Shown: positions 1-10,694 of the stretch, piece after piece
Layout of the letters: each line of letters begins with the position of its first letter
Numbering within the stretch: the stretch's first letter is position 1
Assembly: GCA_000328365.1 (NCBI GenBank)
Contig: KB292835.1
Coordinates: 283,385-347,384, forward strand
DNA from: Capitella teleta
Taxonomy: Eukaryota; Annelida; Polychaeta; Capitellidae
Reading direction: 5' to 3'
DNA length: 64,000 nucleotides
The notes under the pieces: generated by a model
Databases searched by the model: none
What the model was told of the DNA's origin: nothing
Seen by the model: the letters and a program-made list of their open reading frames with translations, nothing else
Program-made: the position numbers and the translations under genes

Positions 1-38
1 TTCTAAAAATTTGGGGTTTTCCCCGCCCCCCTTGGGGG

Positions 39-75
<37 letters not shown>
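1..75. repeat. Low-complexity G/C and poly-A edge
   Basis: The window opens with alternating homopolymers (runs of G, T, C, G) followed by about 36 consecutive A residues. No coding potential is visible. The pattern could be a real simple repeat in the upstream SLC6 intron, but successive homopolymer blocks of this kind are also typical of poorly polished assembly. Confidence 0.6.
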
Positions 76-77
<2 letters not shown>

Positions 78-244
78 ATTTAAAGTATAGATTTATAAAT
101 TAATTTTCCCATATTGCATGGCAGTCGGTTGGCTCGCTGATATAATAAGTATTCTTTTTTTTTCTGCTGTTTCGGCATAAATTTCCCTCCTAGGCTAAAA
201 TTTACTTGACTAATGGCCACTATGTATCTTCCCCGAACGTGCAG

Positions 245-2224
245 CCATCACGTGCTGAAAATAACCTCAGGAATTGATGACGTCGGTGGAATCCGCTGGG
301 AGTTGTTGGGATGTCTGGCTCTGGCCTGGTTCGTCGTCTTTCTCTGTCTCATCAAGGGAATCAAATCTTCAGGGAAGGTCGGTTGCCTTATCATAACGCA
401 CCTTTTGAAAAATCATAACGCTCTTTCCGAAGTTTTGTCTTAAGCTCATAGCGCACTTTTTGAATCTTGTAAATTACATCATAGCGTATCTAATATGCTC
501 ACTGGAGTTTACAATTATGTCTCCATAGATCTATTTTGCTTTCAGCAAATTATACTTTATTTTCTTTTGGCAGGTTGTGTATTTCACGGCCACGTTCCCT
601 TACATCGTGCTTTTGACTCTGCTTATTCGTGGTGTTACACTCCCCGGTTCCCTCGAAGGAATCAAGTTCTACGTCATTCCCCAGTGGGATAAACTGCTCT
701 CCCTCAAGGTTTGTCCAGCCCATCTGAAATTGATTCATTTTTAGCATATTTCTCTCGTAGGTTTGGGGTGAAGCTGCAATGCAGATCTTCTACTCGATTG
801 GCGCTGGCTGGGGTGCGTTGATAACCTTCGCCAGTTACAATAAGTTCCACAATGACTGCTACAGGTAAACATGATTGATCCAATCGAAGGCCTTTGTATA
901 ATCTGTTCAAAACTTTGCTCTGTAATGATCCTTACTGGTATTTTTCCGCATTTATGAATAAATCTTTTTTATAATTCTTTCAGAGACGCCAGAATCATTC
1001 CCATTCTGAACTCGGGAACAAGCGTGTTTGCGGGATTCGTCATTTTTTCAATCATTGGTTTCATGGCTCACGAAACGGGCGAAAGTGTTGAGAACGTCAT
1101 CACCGAAGGTCAGGGACCTCCACTTGCGATTCGTTCTCTTTTTGAGCTTCCGCAACAGGACCAGGCCTGGTGTTTGTCGTGTACCCGGCAGCCGTTGCTC
1201 GCCTCCCCGTCTCCCAGTTCTGGTCGATCCTCTTCTTTCTCATGCTCTTCTCGGTCGGCATCGGAAGCCAGGTGAGGATAAAATTGTGACGAAGCAAATT
1301 GTCATTTCGTAACAATGCTTGTAATTATTTGCAGTTTGGCATGTTCCAAACCATGACGAGCGGCTTCTCTGATGAGTTCAAATTCCTGCAGACCCCTCGC
1401 CGTAAGCTTCTGCTGACGGCCGCTCTCTGCATCTTTGAATTCTTAGTTGGAATCATCTGCATCACCGAGGTGTGTTTCTTAATCGTGTTATTGTTCTATA
1501 TTGATTCTTTTTCCAGGGAGGGATCTACTTTTTCCAGATCATCGATTGGTACAGTTCGACATTCTCTCTCATGATCATCTCTCTGACTGAGACACTGGTC
1601 ATCATGTGGATCTACGGTCAGTGAGCTTGAGAAGTCATGTGATATGACCGCTGGTGATTTGTTTGCAGGCGCTGAGATGTTCTACAAAGATCTTGAGCTC
1701 ATGATAGGATACAAACCCTGCCTCTGGTGGAGGATTCTCTGGAGTGGAGTTACTCCCGCCATCATTCTGGTGAGCCGCTCGTCGCTTTTTGGATTTATTT
1801 TTATTCTCATTTTCAGTTTGTCTTCATCTTCACGGCTGTTCTTCATTCACCCGTGACGTACGGAGATTACGAGTATCCGTCGTGGGCCATTGGTCTCGGG
1901 TGGGTGTTTGCCATCTGTTCAATTGTGCCGCTGCCTGGTATCGCCATCTACAAAATGGTCACGACCGATGGAACCTTCCTCCAGGTGCGCCGCAATAAAT
2001 TTATAACGGTTAATAATAATTCTGCTTTACAGAGGCTGAAGAAGCTGGTTCACGCCGCCCCTGAGTGGGGCCCCGCTGTTCCGCAGCATCGCGAAGAGTG
2101 GCTGCGATCGCATGGACGCACGTACGGCAACTTCCTCGAGGCATCGGAACTCGAGAAGTTGAACGACATCAAGCACGAGGAAATTGAGGCGGATTTGAGG
2201 CAAGAGAAGCCGCCCATTGTTTGA
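245..2224 (+). CDS. Sodium/chloride-dependent neurotransmitter transporter, glycine-transporter-like (SLC6 family), 5'-truncated by window
   Basis: Ten exons read in phase: 245-377, 574-708, 761-864, 984-1108, 1159-1271, 1335-1469, 1517-1616, 1669-1769, 1817-1984 and 2033-2224 (stop TGA). The product covers about TM4 to TM12 and the C-terminal tail of an SLC6 plasma-membrane symporter, which moves small amino acids or transmitters using Na+ and Cl-. Diagnostic motifs: [16 protein letters not shown] before TM4, [16 protein letters not shown] in TM6, [12 protein letters not shown] after TM6, [13 protein letters not shown] in TM7 and a WGP motif after TM12. The Trp in the TM6 core (GAGWG) sits where glycine transporters carry Trp and most other members Phe, so a glycine or other small-substrate carrier is my inference. 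TM7 Asn/Ser and TM6 Gln/Ser ligands for Na1 and Cl- are kept. TM8 reads GIGSQF where most members have G-[IL]-D-S, so the Na2 Asp appears to be Gly. The N-terminal half, with TM1, lies upstream of the window. Confidence 0.93.
391..490 (+). repeat. Degenerate tandem units led by TCATARCG in an SLC6 intron
   Basis: Four imperfect units of about 20-35 bp follow one another inside the first visible SLC6 intron, each starting TCATAACG or TCATAGCG and three continuing into a short T-rich stretch. Similar CATAACG or CGTTATG words recur near 16085-16140, 16295-16345 and 36850-36905. I see no protein or TIR structure. Confidence 0.45.
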
Positions 2225-3480
2225 AACAATCTCAGCTGATATAAAAAGTCTTCAGAACCACCGAAAATATTGTGAAAAATATTTCAAGGAATTCTACTTT
2301 CGATCTCTCTTTTTTTTTTTTTTTTTTCTTTTTTTTAATGTAGGGGTTTTGTATTTTTTTCATCTTCAGCGTATTATTTTGGGTAAACTGTACATGTATT
2401 TTAAAATATTCTGATCACGTAAGGGAAATGTTGTAAACAGGGTTGTGATTCGTTTTCCTTTTTTTGTCTTCCTTCTTTGATTTGAAGTATTATTGACATG
2501 TGCTTAATTCACTCTGCAAATACTGCCATAGTACACGGCAGCATCGTATTCTACGTTAAATTCTTTGAAAATGCTTAAGAAATATTATATTTTTATATTT
2601 TCTCCACTTTACTCATAAACGCAACCTTTTGGTTTCATACAATAGACTTCTCAATGTTTACACACACACAAAAAAAAGACTTTGTTCTTAAATAGAAAGT
2701 TTACTTTTTCCAACTAAAACATCTAAGGTATTTCCGCTGTAATGTATGCGACATTGTATCAAATATTGAGACCGAGAGGGTTAATTAAAAAGTAAATTTT
2801 TCAGATGTTCCAATGTTAAAATGAGCACTTTTAAAAAGTTACATAACATCTTTGCACTTTTAAAATCAAACGCATTGCTCAATTTTTTTTTTTATTTTTT
2901 TTTTTTTTTGAAGGGAGGATGAGGTTGTAAGGAAACAGTTGTGAACATTTCCTTGATGAAAATTAATTATTTTGGAGAAGGAAATTGCTGTGCTCCAAAA
3001 TGATAACTTTTTTTTTCTTCTGCAGATTTCATGTTGAAATCGTTAATTGGATGTTGTGAAATTGTCATTCTTGACATTTTAAATTTTTGTTCGTTGAAAA
3101 TTTGCTTTCGTTTTCTGCTCTTCTAAGAAGGGTTTTAATAGGAAATAATGTTTTGTTTTGTTGTAAAGTAAAAATAAAATTTTAAAAAATGCACAAAATA
3201 AGTACATGTAATTACATTGCAATGGAGCTGATTCTATGGGACTGTCAAATTTTAACTAATTACCCTTTCGTTTTTATAATTACAGCCAATCAACTAATAA
3301 AGAAATTCATCTAAATCTTTTATTTCCTCTACCTCAGTGAAATACACTCCAATCTATATTCAAGTATATATATATCAAACATTCTTAAATTACTGATATT
3401 AACTTTTACCTGTTTGTATTGAATAAAGAAAAAAACAAATTTTCATTCCAGATAATTCTATTTCAATATTCAATTTTCCT
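2225..3480 (+). other. SLC6 3' UTR and downstream AT-rich spacer
   Basis: AT-rich, T-homopolymer-rich sequence without credible coding potential follows the SLC6 stop. Candidate poly(A) signals (AATAAA-like) occur near 3172-3178 and 3421-3426, so the 3' UTR is probably 0.9-1.2 kb. The exact cleavage site cannot be read from sequence alone. Confidence 0.45.
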
Positions 3481-3749
3481 TTTGAAATAAACACTGTGCT
3501 ACATAATCTTATATAAGCGATGCCTGTCTTGCGTTCTTATTCTTTCGTTAGTGAATCATTCGCCTGAAGAAAAGGTCGGAATAACCGTCAAAATTAACAA
3601 TTCTGTCACAATCTACATTTATTTTCCGAAAAATTCAGTACGGTTGCCGGTGTAGGACATCAGGCCCATCGATCGATGGTTACGACAAATTGATTGCTTC
3701 TCTGGAAAGTTCAGGAATCAATGTGCTGAGTACTGGATCGTCTTACTCT

Positions 3750-4302
3750 CAACCCGTGAGGATACAGGGAATCTTGCGGGAGATTTTGTTGATAAAAGTC
3801 TGTGCCAGTTCTTCGTCATGGGGCAATTACAGGTGAGCTCTTTCAATGATGTTACAATACCCAGAGTATTCTCTAAAATTGTGTGCACATGCAGACACCA
3901 TGGGGAAATCCTTCCGTGCATCACTTTCGTTATTGAAAATGACACGTGACCGTGTCTTAATTAAAGCCGAGAGGCGAGGTGTCCCTGCTTCCGATGAGGA
4001 ACCCAAGGAGGTCCCTCCTTGTTGGGTGTTCATCTGCAATATATTAAATTCATTGTAGAAGGTGAATATGGCACACGCGGCTATACCTTCCAGGTCGCAG
4101 ACAAACTCCCTCCAGTTTGTGAGGGCCTCTGTCTGAATATTTCTGAGATTGGACCCTGTGCTAGCGAGTCAGGCACCTCAAACAACATAAAATGCACTTG
4201 GCGGTGAGCGCATCGCTCGTTCCTTGAAAGACTTCCCTGAAGGCCTCAGGGTAGGCTTGGATGGCTTCGAGGACGCCCAGCGTGCTCAGGCCTTGGCAGA
4301 AT
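3750..4302 (-). pseudogene. Decayed HECT-domain (G2E3-like E3 ligase) fragment
   Basis: Minus-strand pieces resemble the HECT region of G2E3-like proteins, a family often amplified in invertebrate and fish genomes. Around 4302-4205, after a plausible acceptor (TTTTCAG), the translation contains GLSTLGVLEAIQAYPEAF, matching the usual GLxxLGVLxxIxxxPxxF block. After another acceptor at 4034-4036 the text DLLGFLIGSRDTSPLGF resembles the C-lobe 'TGSxxxPPLGF' block. A +1 shift then leads to a C-lobe-like stretch (DFPMVSACAHNF), where the catalytic Cys/Thr region would lie. A third piece near 3838-3762 (LPHDEELAQTF) resembles the final strand and helix. The pieces are not joined by clean splice sites, stops intervene, and no upstream exons were found, so I call it a broken fragment. 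A live gene with unusual splicing is less likely. Confidence 0.42.
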
Positions 4303-4943
4303 CTGAAAAGCCATTGGAATTATATAAAGCCAGGGTGCGGGAATAAAATTCATTCATGTCAATCAGATTATAAGCAGATACATTATATGTGAGTGATGTG
4401 AGGCAGAGATAGGGGAGGGGGGAATCTGACTTTTGGAGAAATAAAAATTTTGTTATATTATTTTACATGAATATCAAATTTCATTTTCATGCATGCCTAA
4501 AGCTGTAATGCCACCTTAAGATTGTTAATGGGATAGAGTTTGAGTACATGTGATTTTGGAAAAGATCGAAATACATTGCTTGCATTGTCTATCAAATAGT
4601 GGTTTAACCAATATTCCTTTGACCCTTGTGAACTTTGTGTTCGAAACGCAGCCGCCATTTTAGCGGAGACTCATTTATTGGAATTTGTAATCACAGTTAA
4701 ATGAATATATGGTATCCAAATAAGCTAAAAATTCGTAATTTGTGCAGTACAATGCCAAAAACACTATCGCAATAGATAAGTACTTTAATCAGCGATTCTA
4801 TAATAATATTATTTCGAACATCACTCAATTGCTTTTTGACTACAAAACTGATACTCTGTACAACTAAGCGGGAGTTGCTTTGTGTGACTAACTAGTTGTT
4901 AAGTTACTTAGGTTCACACAAAAACAGCTAATAATGAGGTTCT
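4303..4943. other. Non-coding AT-rich spacer
   Basis: No coding exon, RNA gene or repeat structure recognised on either strand between the HECT-like remnant and the TTTA microsatellite. Confidence 0.5.
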
Positions 4944-4975
4944 ATTTTATTTATTTATTTATTTTTATTTATTTT

Positions 4976-5014
<39 letters not shown>

Positions 5015-5033
5015 TTATTTTTTTTTTTTTTTC
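4944..5033. repeat. (TTTA)n microsatellite with poly-T tail
   Basis: About seventy bases of nearly uninterrupted TTTA units, with two TTTTA/TTTTTTA slips, run into a T homopolymer. Length is likely polymorphic. Confidence 0.95.
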
Positions 5034-5679
5034 AGGATAGCTTGGTTGCAAAGTTATACCCTACGTCTCGTGTTCTGGCCTCTGGAGGTCGTTATTTCAA
5101 TCCTCAAGAAATTGTGTTTCTAGGGTTCCAATGTATAGTTTGGCCCCCTCCGCATTTTGCAGTTCGAAATCTATATGCCACACCCTGGGAAGCCCTGAGC
5201 TATTGTTTAGACATTTGGTCGCTCAATAGTAGTATGTATCTTTGCTCTACAACCTGACTTCCGAATAATAATGCTGATTGCTCATCATAATCTCAGAGCA
5301 TATTTGTTCTATTAAACATGTTTTTCATTTAAACTCCCAGGTATTCCTCGTGCCTGATTAATATCTTGGGAATTCCGAGTGACGTCATGTGAAATCGAGT
5401 GAAATGGATGTACCAAAATAGGGGCAAGTTTTCATCGGTGTGTGCCGGTGCTTCTTTTCAGTAGCGCCGGAGACCAGTGAATCGCTAACTCGTTCCCACT
5501 AGATAGCTATTTCGTGCGCACGAGATTAGAAAAAATAAATTCTGCGTGTCCTATCCCAGTCAGCGTACGTTAGCCATAGCACCACAGGCACGAAAGCGTT
5601 TCTCTTATAAGAAGATAAGAAATAATTGTATTTGTCTCAAAATTTATACGGTATTAATACGGATTCTAATCAAAGCCAA

Positions 5680-5868
5680 TCTACGACTCAATGCATTGCA
5701 CATGGGGTGTTTCCGACGCCTCTTAGCAGAGATTCACCCCAAGTGCAGTCGCCTCTTGTCTATCGTGAGCGCCGTCTTCGCTGCTTTGGCCAATGCAGAT
5801 TAATTCCCAAGGATCTGCTCGACGGCGAGTTGCTAACCAGCAAATGGAAAACAGGTCTCGACAACTGA
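5680..5868 (+). mobile_element. Non-LTR retrotransposon (LINE) ORF2 C-terminal remnant
   Basis: Two adjacent plus-strand reading frames hold the conserved tail of LINE ORF2 proteins found after the reverse transcriptase. Near 5685-5725 the translation is LNALHMGCFRRLL, compare the usual LNAFHxRCLRRIL. Near 5760-5850, in another frame, is RRLRCFGQCRLIPKDLLDGE, compare the usual RRLRWxGHVxRMxDxRIPKxLLYGEL. The change of frame and lack of flanking RT domain show an old, truncated copy, as expected for 5'-truncated LINEs. The clade cannot be assigned from this segment. Confidence 0.6.
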
Positions 5869-6059
5869 TGAGTTTCAGAGGCAAAGAAGCTTTCGACGTC
5901 TCCACAGAATACCCACAACTGCGATTATCCGCCTCTCACAGACTTCTCTCACAACAATGTAGAAAATTATGAGATTACCCTTCGTACGGGAAATCCCTCA
6001 ACTTCATCAAAGAAAAAAAAAAGAAAAATTCAATCCAAAAACAACAGAACGCTCTTATA
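5869..6059. other. Short spacer between LINE remnant and ATRX 3' UTR
   Basis: A-rich sequence with no coding or structural signal; it may contain the degraded 3' end of the LINE copy. Confidence 0.4.
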
Positions 6060-6079
6060 CACAGAGAAGGACCACAGAT

Positions 6080-6085
6080 TTTATT
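6080..6085 (-). terminator. ATRX poly(A) signal
   Basis: TTTATT on the plus strand gives AATAAA on the minus strand, about 270 bp downstream of the ATRX stop. It is the first canonical signal after the stop and sits just past the (AAT)n tract in the 3' UTR. Confidence 0.6.
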
Positions 6086-6134
6086 CCATCAAGTAAAACC
6101 ATATGATTATTTGCACCAATTTTACAAAAAAAAA

Positions 6135-6163
6135 AAAAATAATAATAATAATAATAATAATAA
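6135..6163. repeat. (AAT)n microsatellite in ATRX 3' UTR
   Basis: Nine or so AAT units preceded by an A homopolymer lie within the presumed 3' UTR of the minus-strand ATRX transcript, where they read as UUA repeats. Confidence 0.9.
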
Positions 6164-6351
6164 GAAAAGAAAACCGATCATACAAGCAAACAAGACCAAA
6201 AAAAAAGAGACGAGTAAAAACACACACAACTAGAGAACGAGGCGTGTCACTTTCAGCACCAAACAAAACCACACACAATTGTCCTAACTTCACATGATTC
6301 TACGTGATTACACGTGTGGAGGCACCGCGTCCTCTTCTGCTAAATGCTCAT

Positions 6352-9300
6352 CTACTTCTTGGCTGCCTTTTCTTCGAGGTTCGGAGCGGAGGCCGAGTGA
6401 GGGATCATGCGCTGACCCATGGCCTGCACGGCTGCTGCTGTCATGCCGCCCGACTGAAGCATGGACGACAGCATTTGACTGTACTGCGCACTGTTGCTGG
6501 CGCCCCCTGCTGGCACGGGACGCTGCTGGCTGCGGAGAGCTTCCAAGCGTCTCGCCTCCTGTTCAGGGAGAGATTAAAACGGATGAGGAATTGTCATTGT
6601 GATTTCTTTCATTTTAATTTTTATAAATTCCCGAGAGATGAGAAGAATTCAAACCTGTTGCTTAGCGATGTACATGCGTTCCTGGATGTACACTTGAACC
6701 CTCCTCTCCAACTCGTCAGTACCCATGGTCGGATTCTGATCAAAACAAAGATGAAGAAATAACCTCACACAAAGTCAGCAACAAACCCTCGCGAAGATTT
6801 GCTGAGCAACCTGCTGAGCATCGGGCATGATGTTATCCAGAGACAACGCCTGATGCTGTTGCTGCATTAGCGACATGTAATTGGGCATCTGTTGTTGCAT
6901 CTGCTGTTGTTGTTGCATCAGCATCATTTGTCGCAGCATCATGGCGTGATCCATTCCCCCAGCCCCCCTCGCTCCCTGGGGAACAATCCCCTTCTTCTCG
7001 TTCTCGTATTCCTCCCACGCTGCTTTCCTTTCCTCTTCCGTCAGTTCCTGATCGACCTGGTTTTCCAGGAGGGAGTCGTGCTCCAGGTATCTAACCAGCC
7101 ACTCCTTCTTGCTGGTCAGCAGCTCCGCCAGTAGGCGATCTTTGGGCAGCGCGGGAATCTCTTCGATGCGCTCCGGATCGTCGAGGCGGTCAGGTTTAAA
7201 CAAGTACAACTCAGCCAGATCAGACGACGAGAAATGCCGTTCGATTTGATGCTCGTCAATCACACGACTAGATAGAGAGAGCTTGGTGACTTGGCGCTCG
7301 TAGATTTTTTCTTCCATTGTACCCTGAAATAAAGAATACTGGTCAACAGCTGCATTGTGGGAAGGGAGCTCCAACGAAAAAATCTGAGACGGCACTGCCA
7401 TCTTTGACTGAGCAATGGTCAGTGTTAAATGAACAGATTGTAAACTTTAAACCCAATGCAAAGACTATACACAAGCAAAATACTCAAACGGAAAGATAGA
7501 TCCAACGAGAAAAGAGTTTCACCTGAGCAAGGAAGCGATAGACGTAGGTCGGCTTCTTCTGTCCGAATCTGTAAACGCGGAAGATGGACTGAACATCGTG
7601 AGTGGGGTTCCACGAGGCGTCAAACACAATCACACGATTGGCTGCGACCAAGTTGATTCCAAGAGAACCTGCTTTGGTGGAAATGAGGAAGAGTCTCGCT
7701 CTGCAAGACAAAGGAAAAGAAATAATTGGAGGAGAGAAGCAAGAAGAATCGCTAACCGGTCGTTTGAGGGCTGGTTGAATTGCTCAGCCCACGACTGCCT
7801 GAGCTGAGCGCTGGTGGATCCGTCCATTCGGAAGTAGTCAGCCCCATGGATCCATGTGTGATTGCCGCTCAGGTGCACTCCCTCTCCCTCGTCAGCCTCG
7901 TCCTCTTCCAACTTCTCAGCCGACGTATCCCAGTGCTCCAGGAAATCTTCGATCAGATTCAGGGAGAGCAGCGACTGACTGAACACGAGCACTTTGTCGC
8001 CGATCGCTCCGGCCATCTTCAGGACCTCGGCCAGCAGGGAGAGTTTTCCGCCCAGTTCCAAATTGTAGTGGTCCTCCTTGGTGAGCAGATCTCCCCACCA
8101 TTCAGTGGACAGCGGCTGATCTGCTTTGTCTTCTTCCTCTTCTTCTGACGATTCTGTGCAAAGATGAGAATTGGGTGAGAAACGGTGTGATTTGAGCGCA
8201 CTCACCGTACGTGCCGTCTTTAGTTCGTGACCTCGTTTTCCACTTCTTGACAACCTCGCCGGCAAAATTCTTCTTCTCCTTCTCAGTTTTATCAGCGCCA
8301 TTCTCGTCCGCTTTCTCATCCTTGTCGTTTCTCCTCGTTCCTCTCGTTCTTCTCGGCCCCACTTCCTCCGCCTCGCTTAGAGAAAGGTCGTCGTCCTCAT
8401 CTTCCGAAATCTTGCTCGATTTCTTCTTTTTCGTGTCTTCCTCTGACGAATCCGCCAAGAACGAAGCGTCTGTCTCAGCCTCCGAATCATCCAGGAACGA
8501 CTCCATGTCATCTTCCTTGTTCCATCTCTACAGTAGCAGAAATCAAGCAAATCTTTGTTAAAAACAGAAATTTTCCTCTATTTTTCTCTCTTTTAATATG
8601 ATTGTATGCGTCAGTTTTTTGGTTTTTTTCTTTGTGGATGAACTACCTTAGTTTCCTGTCTGATTTCATCCATTCGCAGCACCCACGGGTGAGTCCAGAT
8701 CTTCATGAGGTTCTGGTAATCAGAGAAGAGGCGAGCGCCCTTGTTGCAGCCGGGGCCTGAGTCCATTCCCCGGTTGGTGAAAGTGTTGAGGTATCGCTCG
8801 TACAGCTCCATTTGCACTTTGGATAAACGCACAGAAATGACGTACTCGTTTTTGGGAGGCAGGAATTTCGTGAGGGCAGAGTAATCGCGACGCTGTGATA
8901 AAAAAAAGCTATGAATATTCATGAGGAGAGGGGAGAGGCTAGCCCAGTACCTGGACACACCCAGCCAGAAGGTCATGCAGAATGTGTGCCCGCCTTTTCA
9001 TGACTTTGACGTCACGAGATGTTGAGTCGGAACACTGGCCGTTGGTGATTGGATTGACGAAGCGATTGCAGAACTCTTTCCTCGTGCCGAGTAATCCTGG
9101 CTTCACGAAGCTCACCATGCAATGGTCTGAAGAGAAGCAAGAAATGGGTGAGGAAAAAGGCAAGAATCAGTTACTCACACTCGGCTAAGTTATTTTGCAG
9201 AGGAGTTCCAGTGAGAATGATACGTCGTTTGGTCTTGATCTGATTCATGGCCTTGGACATTCCAGAGGCGTCGTTCTTCAGAATATGTCCCTCGTCACAA

Positions 9301-10654
9301 ACCACAATATCAGGCCCTGCGTTAACAAGCTCATTAACAACAACAACCAAGCGATCGTTAACGAGTATACCAGGATCAGCCAGGGTCTCAGTGAACGCCT
9401 TTTTCTGCTTCTTGTTCTTGACTCGCTGGTGTTGCGTGAGTATGCGGTAGAGCTCATAGCCAATGATCATGATCCCCCCGCCCTCCTGCCAGCTCTGCAA
9501 AAGGTCCATGCGACCCCAGTTGTTCTTCACGCTCGACATCTCGTACACGTCCATGGCGTCCTCTCCGAGCCATTTGGCGAACTCAGCCTGCCAGTTGAGC
9601 ACGGTGTTCAGGGGCGTCACCACCAGGCAAGTGCGGATTTTGGTCAGCTCCTCGTTAAACATCAACGTGCTTATAAAAGAGATGACCTAGAAAATTACAT
9701 AATTAGGTCACAGGGTCAATGAGGTCACACTGGCTGACTGACCGAAAGGGTTTTGCCCAAACCCATGCAGTGAGCCAAAATGCATCCCGAACCCTCTTCC
9801 GTCCTTAACCGCTCGAGGTCTTCTACGCAAGAGTTCCACAAGAATTTCACGGCTAAATGTTTTAAAATACATATATCATTTGAGAATTTTTAACATTATA
9901 TTTCACAAACCTTCCACTTGGTGGGGTTTTAATTTGCGAATCAACTTTGGGTTCACTTCAAGAATCGGCTCTTTGTTCTCATCGAACTCGAGAACTAGTT
10001 TTGTGGTGATTTTACACTTGGTCGGGGAATCCATATCAGTCTCAGTCATCTCATTGTACTGATTAGTAATAAAATGTTGAGTAAATTGACGCAATCAGGG
10101 ACTTTATGGCTCACAATCTTCTGTCTCTCCTCGATTCTTTTCCTCCGTTCTTCTTCGGCTTTTGCAGCAGACAAAGTTGAAACGGACAATTTCTTGTCTT
10201 TGAGAATCTTGCGAATTTTCTTTCTCTTTTTGCCGTCAACATCCTCCTCGTCATCCTGAAAAACGAGAAATGCAAAATAGTGTAAAAATAAATGCCGTTC
10301 AGTCATCAATGTTGAAATTGTGGAAAAATACGAATAATGTATTTGCATGGAAATTTTAACAAAAGAACTCATTATCATAATATCACTCATATTTGTCTTA
10401 CAAATCTTATGGCCAAAACAAAAAAATTATAACAAAGGAAAATGATAACGAAGGATCATTAAAAAATATGACTAAACGGCCTTGACCTCTTTATCACTGC
10501 CATCTTTCTCTTCAGAGGAATCTTCAGATGAATCCGTGGCCATTTTAACACGCTTCCTCTTGGACTTCTTACTCTTGCTATTCTTGCCTTTCTTGCCATT
10601 TTTCTTGCCCTTTTTCTTGCTTTCTTCTTCCTCCTCCTCCTCCTCTTCCCCAAT

Positions 10655-10694
<40 letters not shown>

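Noticed and set aside
5041-5257. Plus-strand open frame after the TTTA microsatellite
   Set aside because: No recognisable domain, no splice partners and AT-rich flanks; the start codon lies in the repeat.
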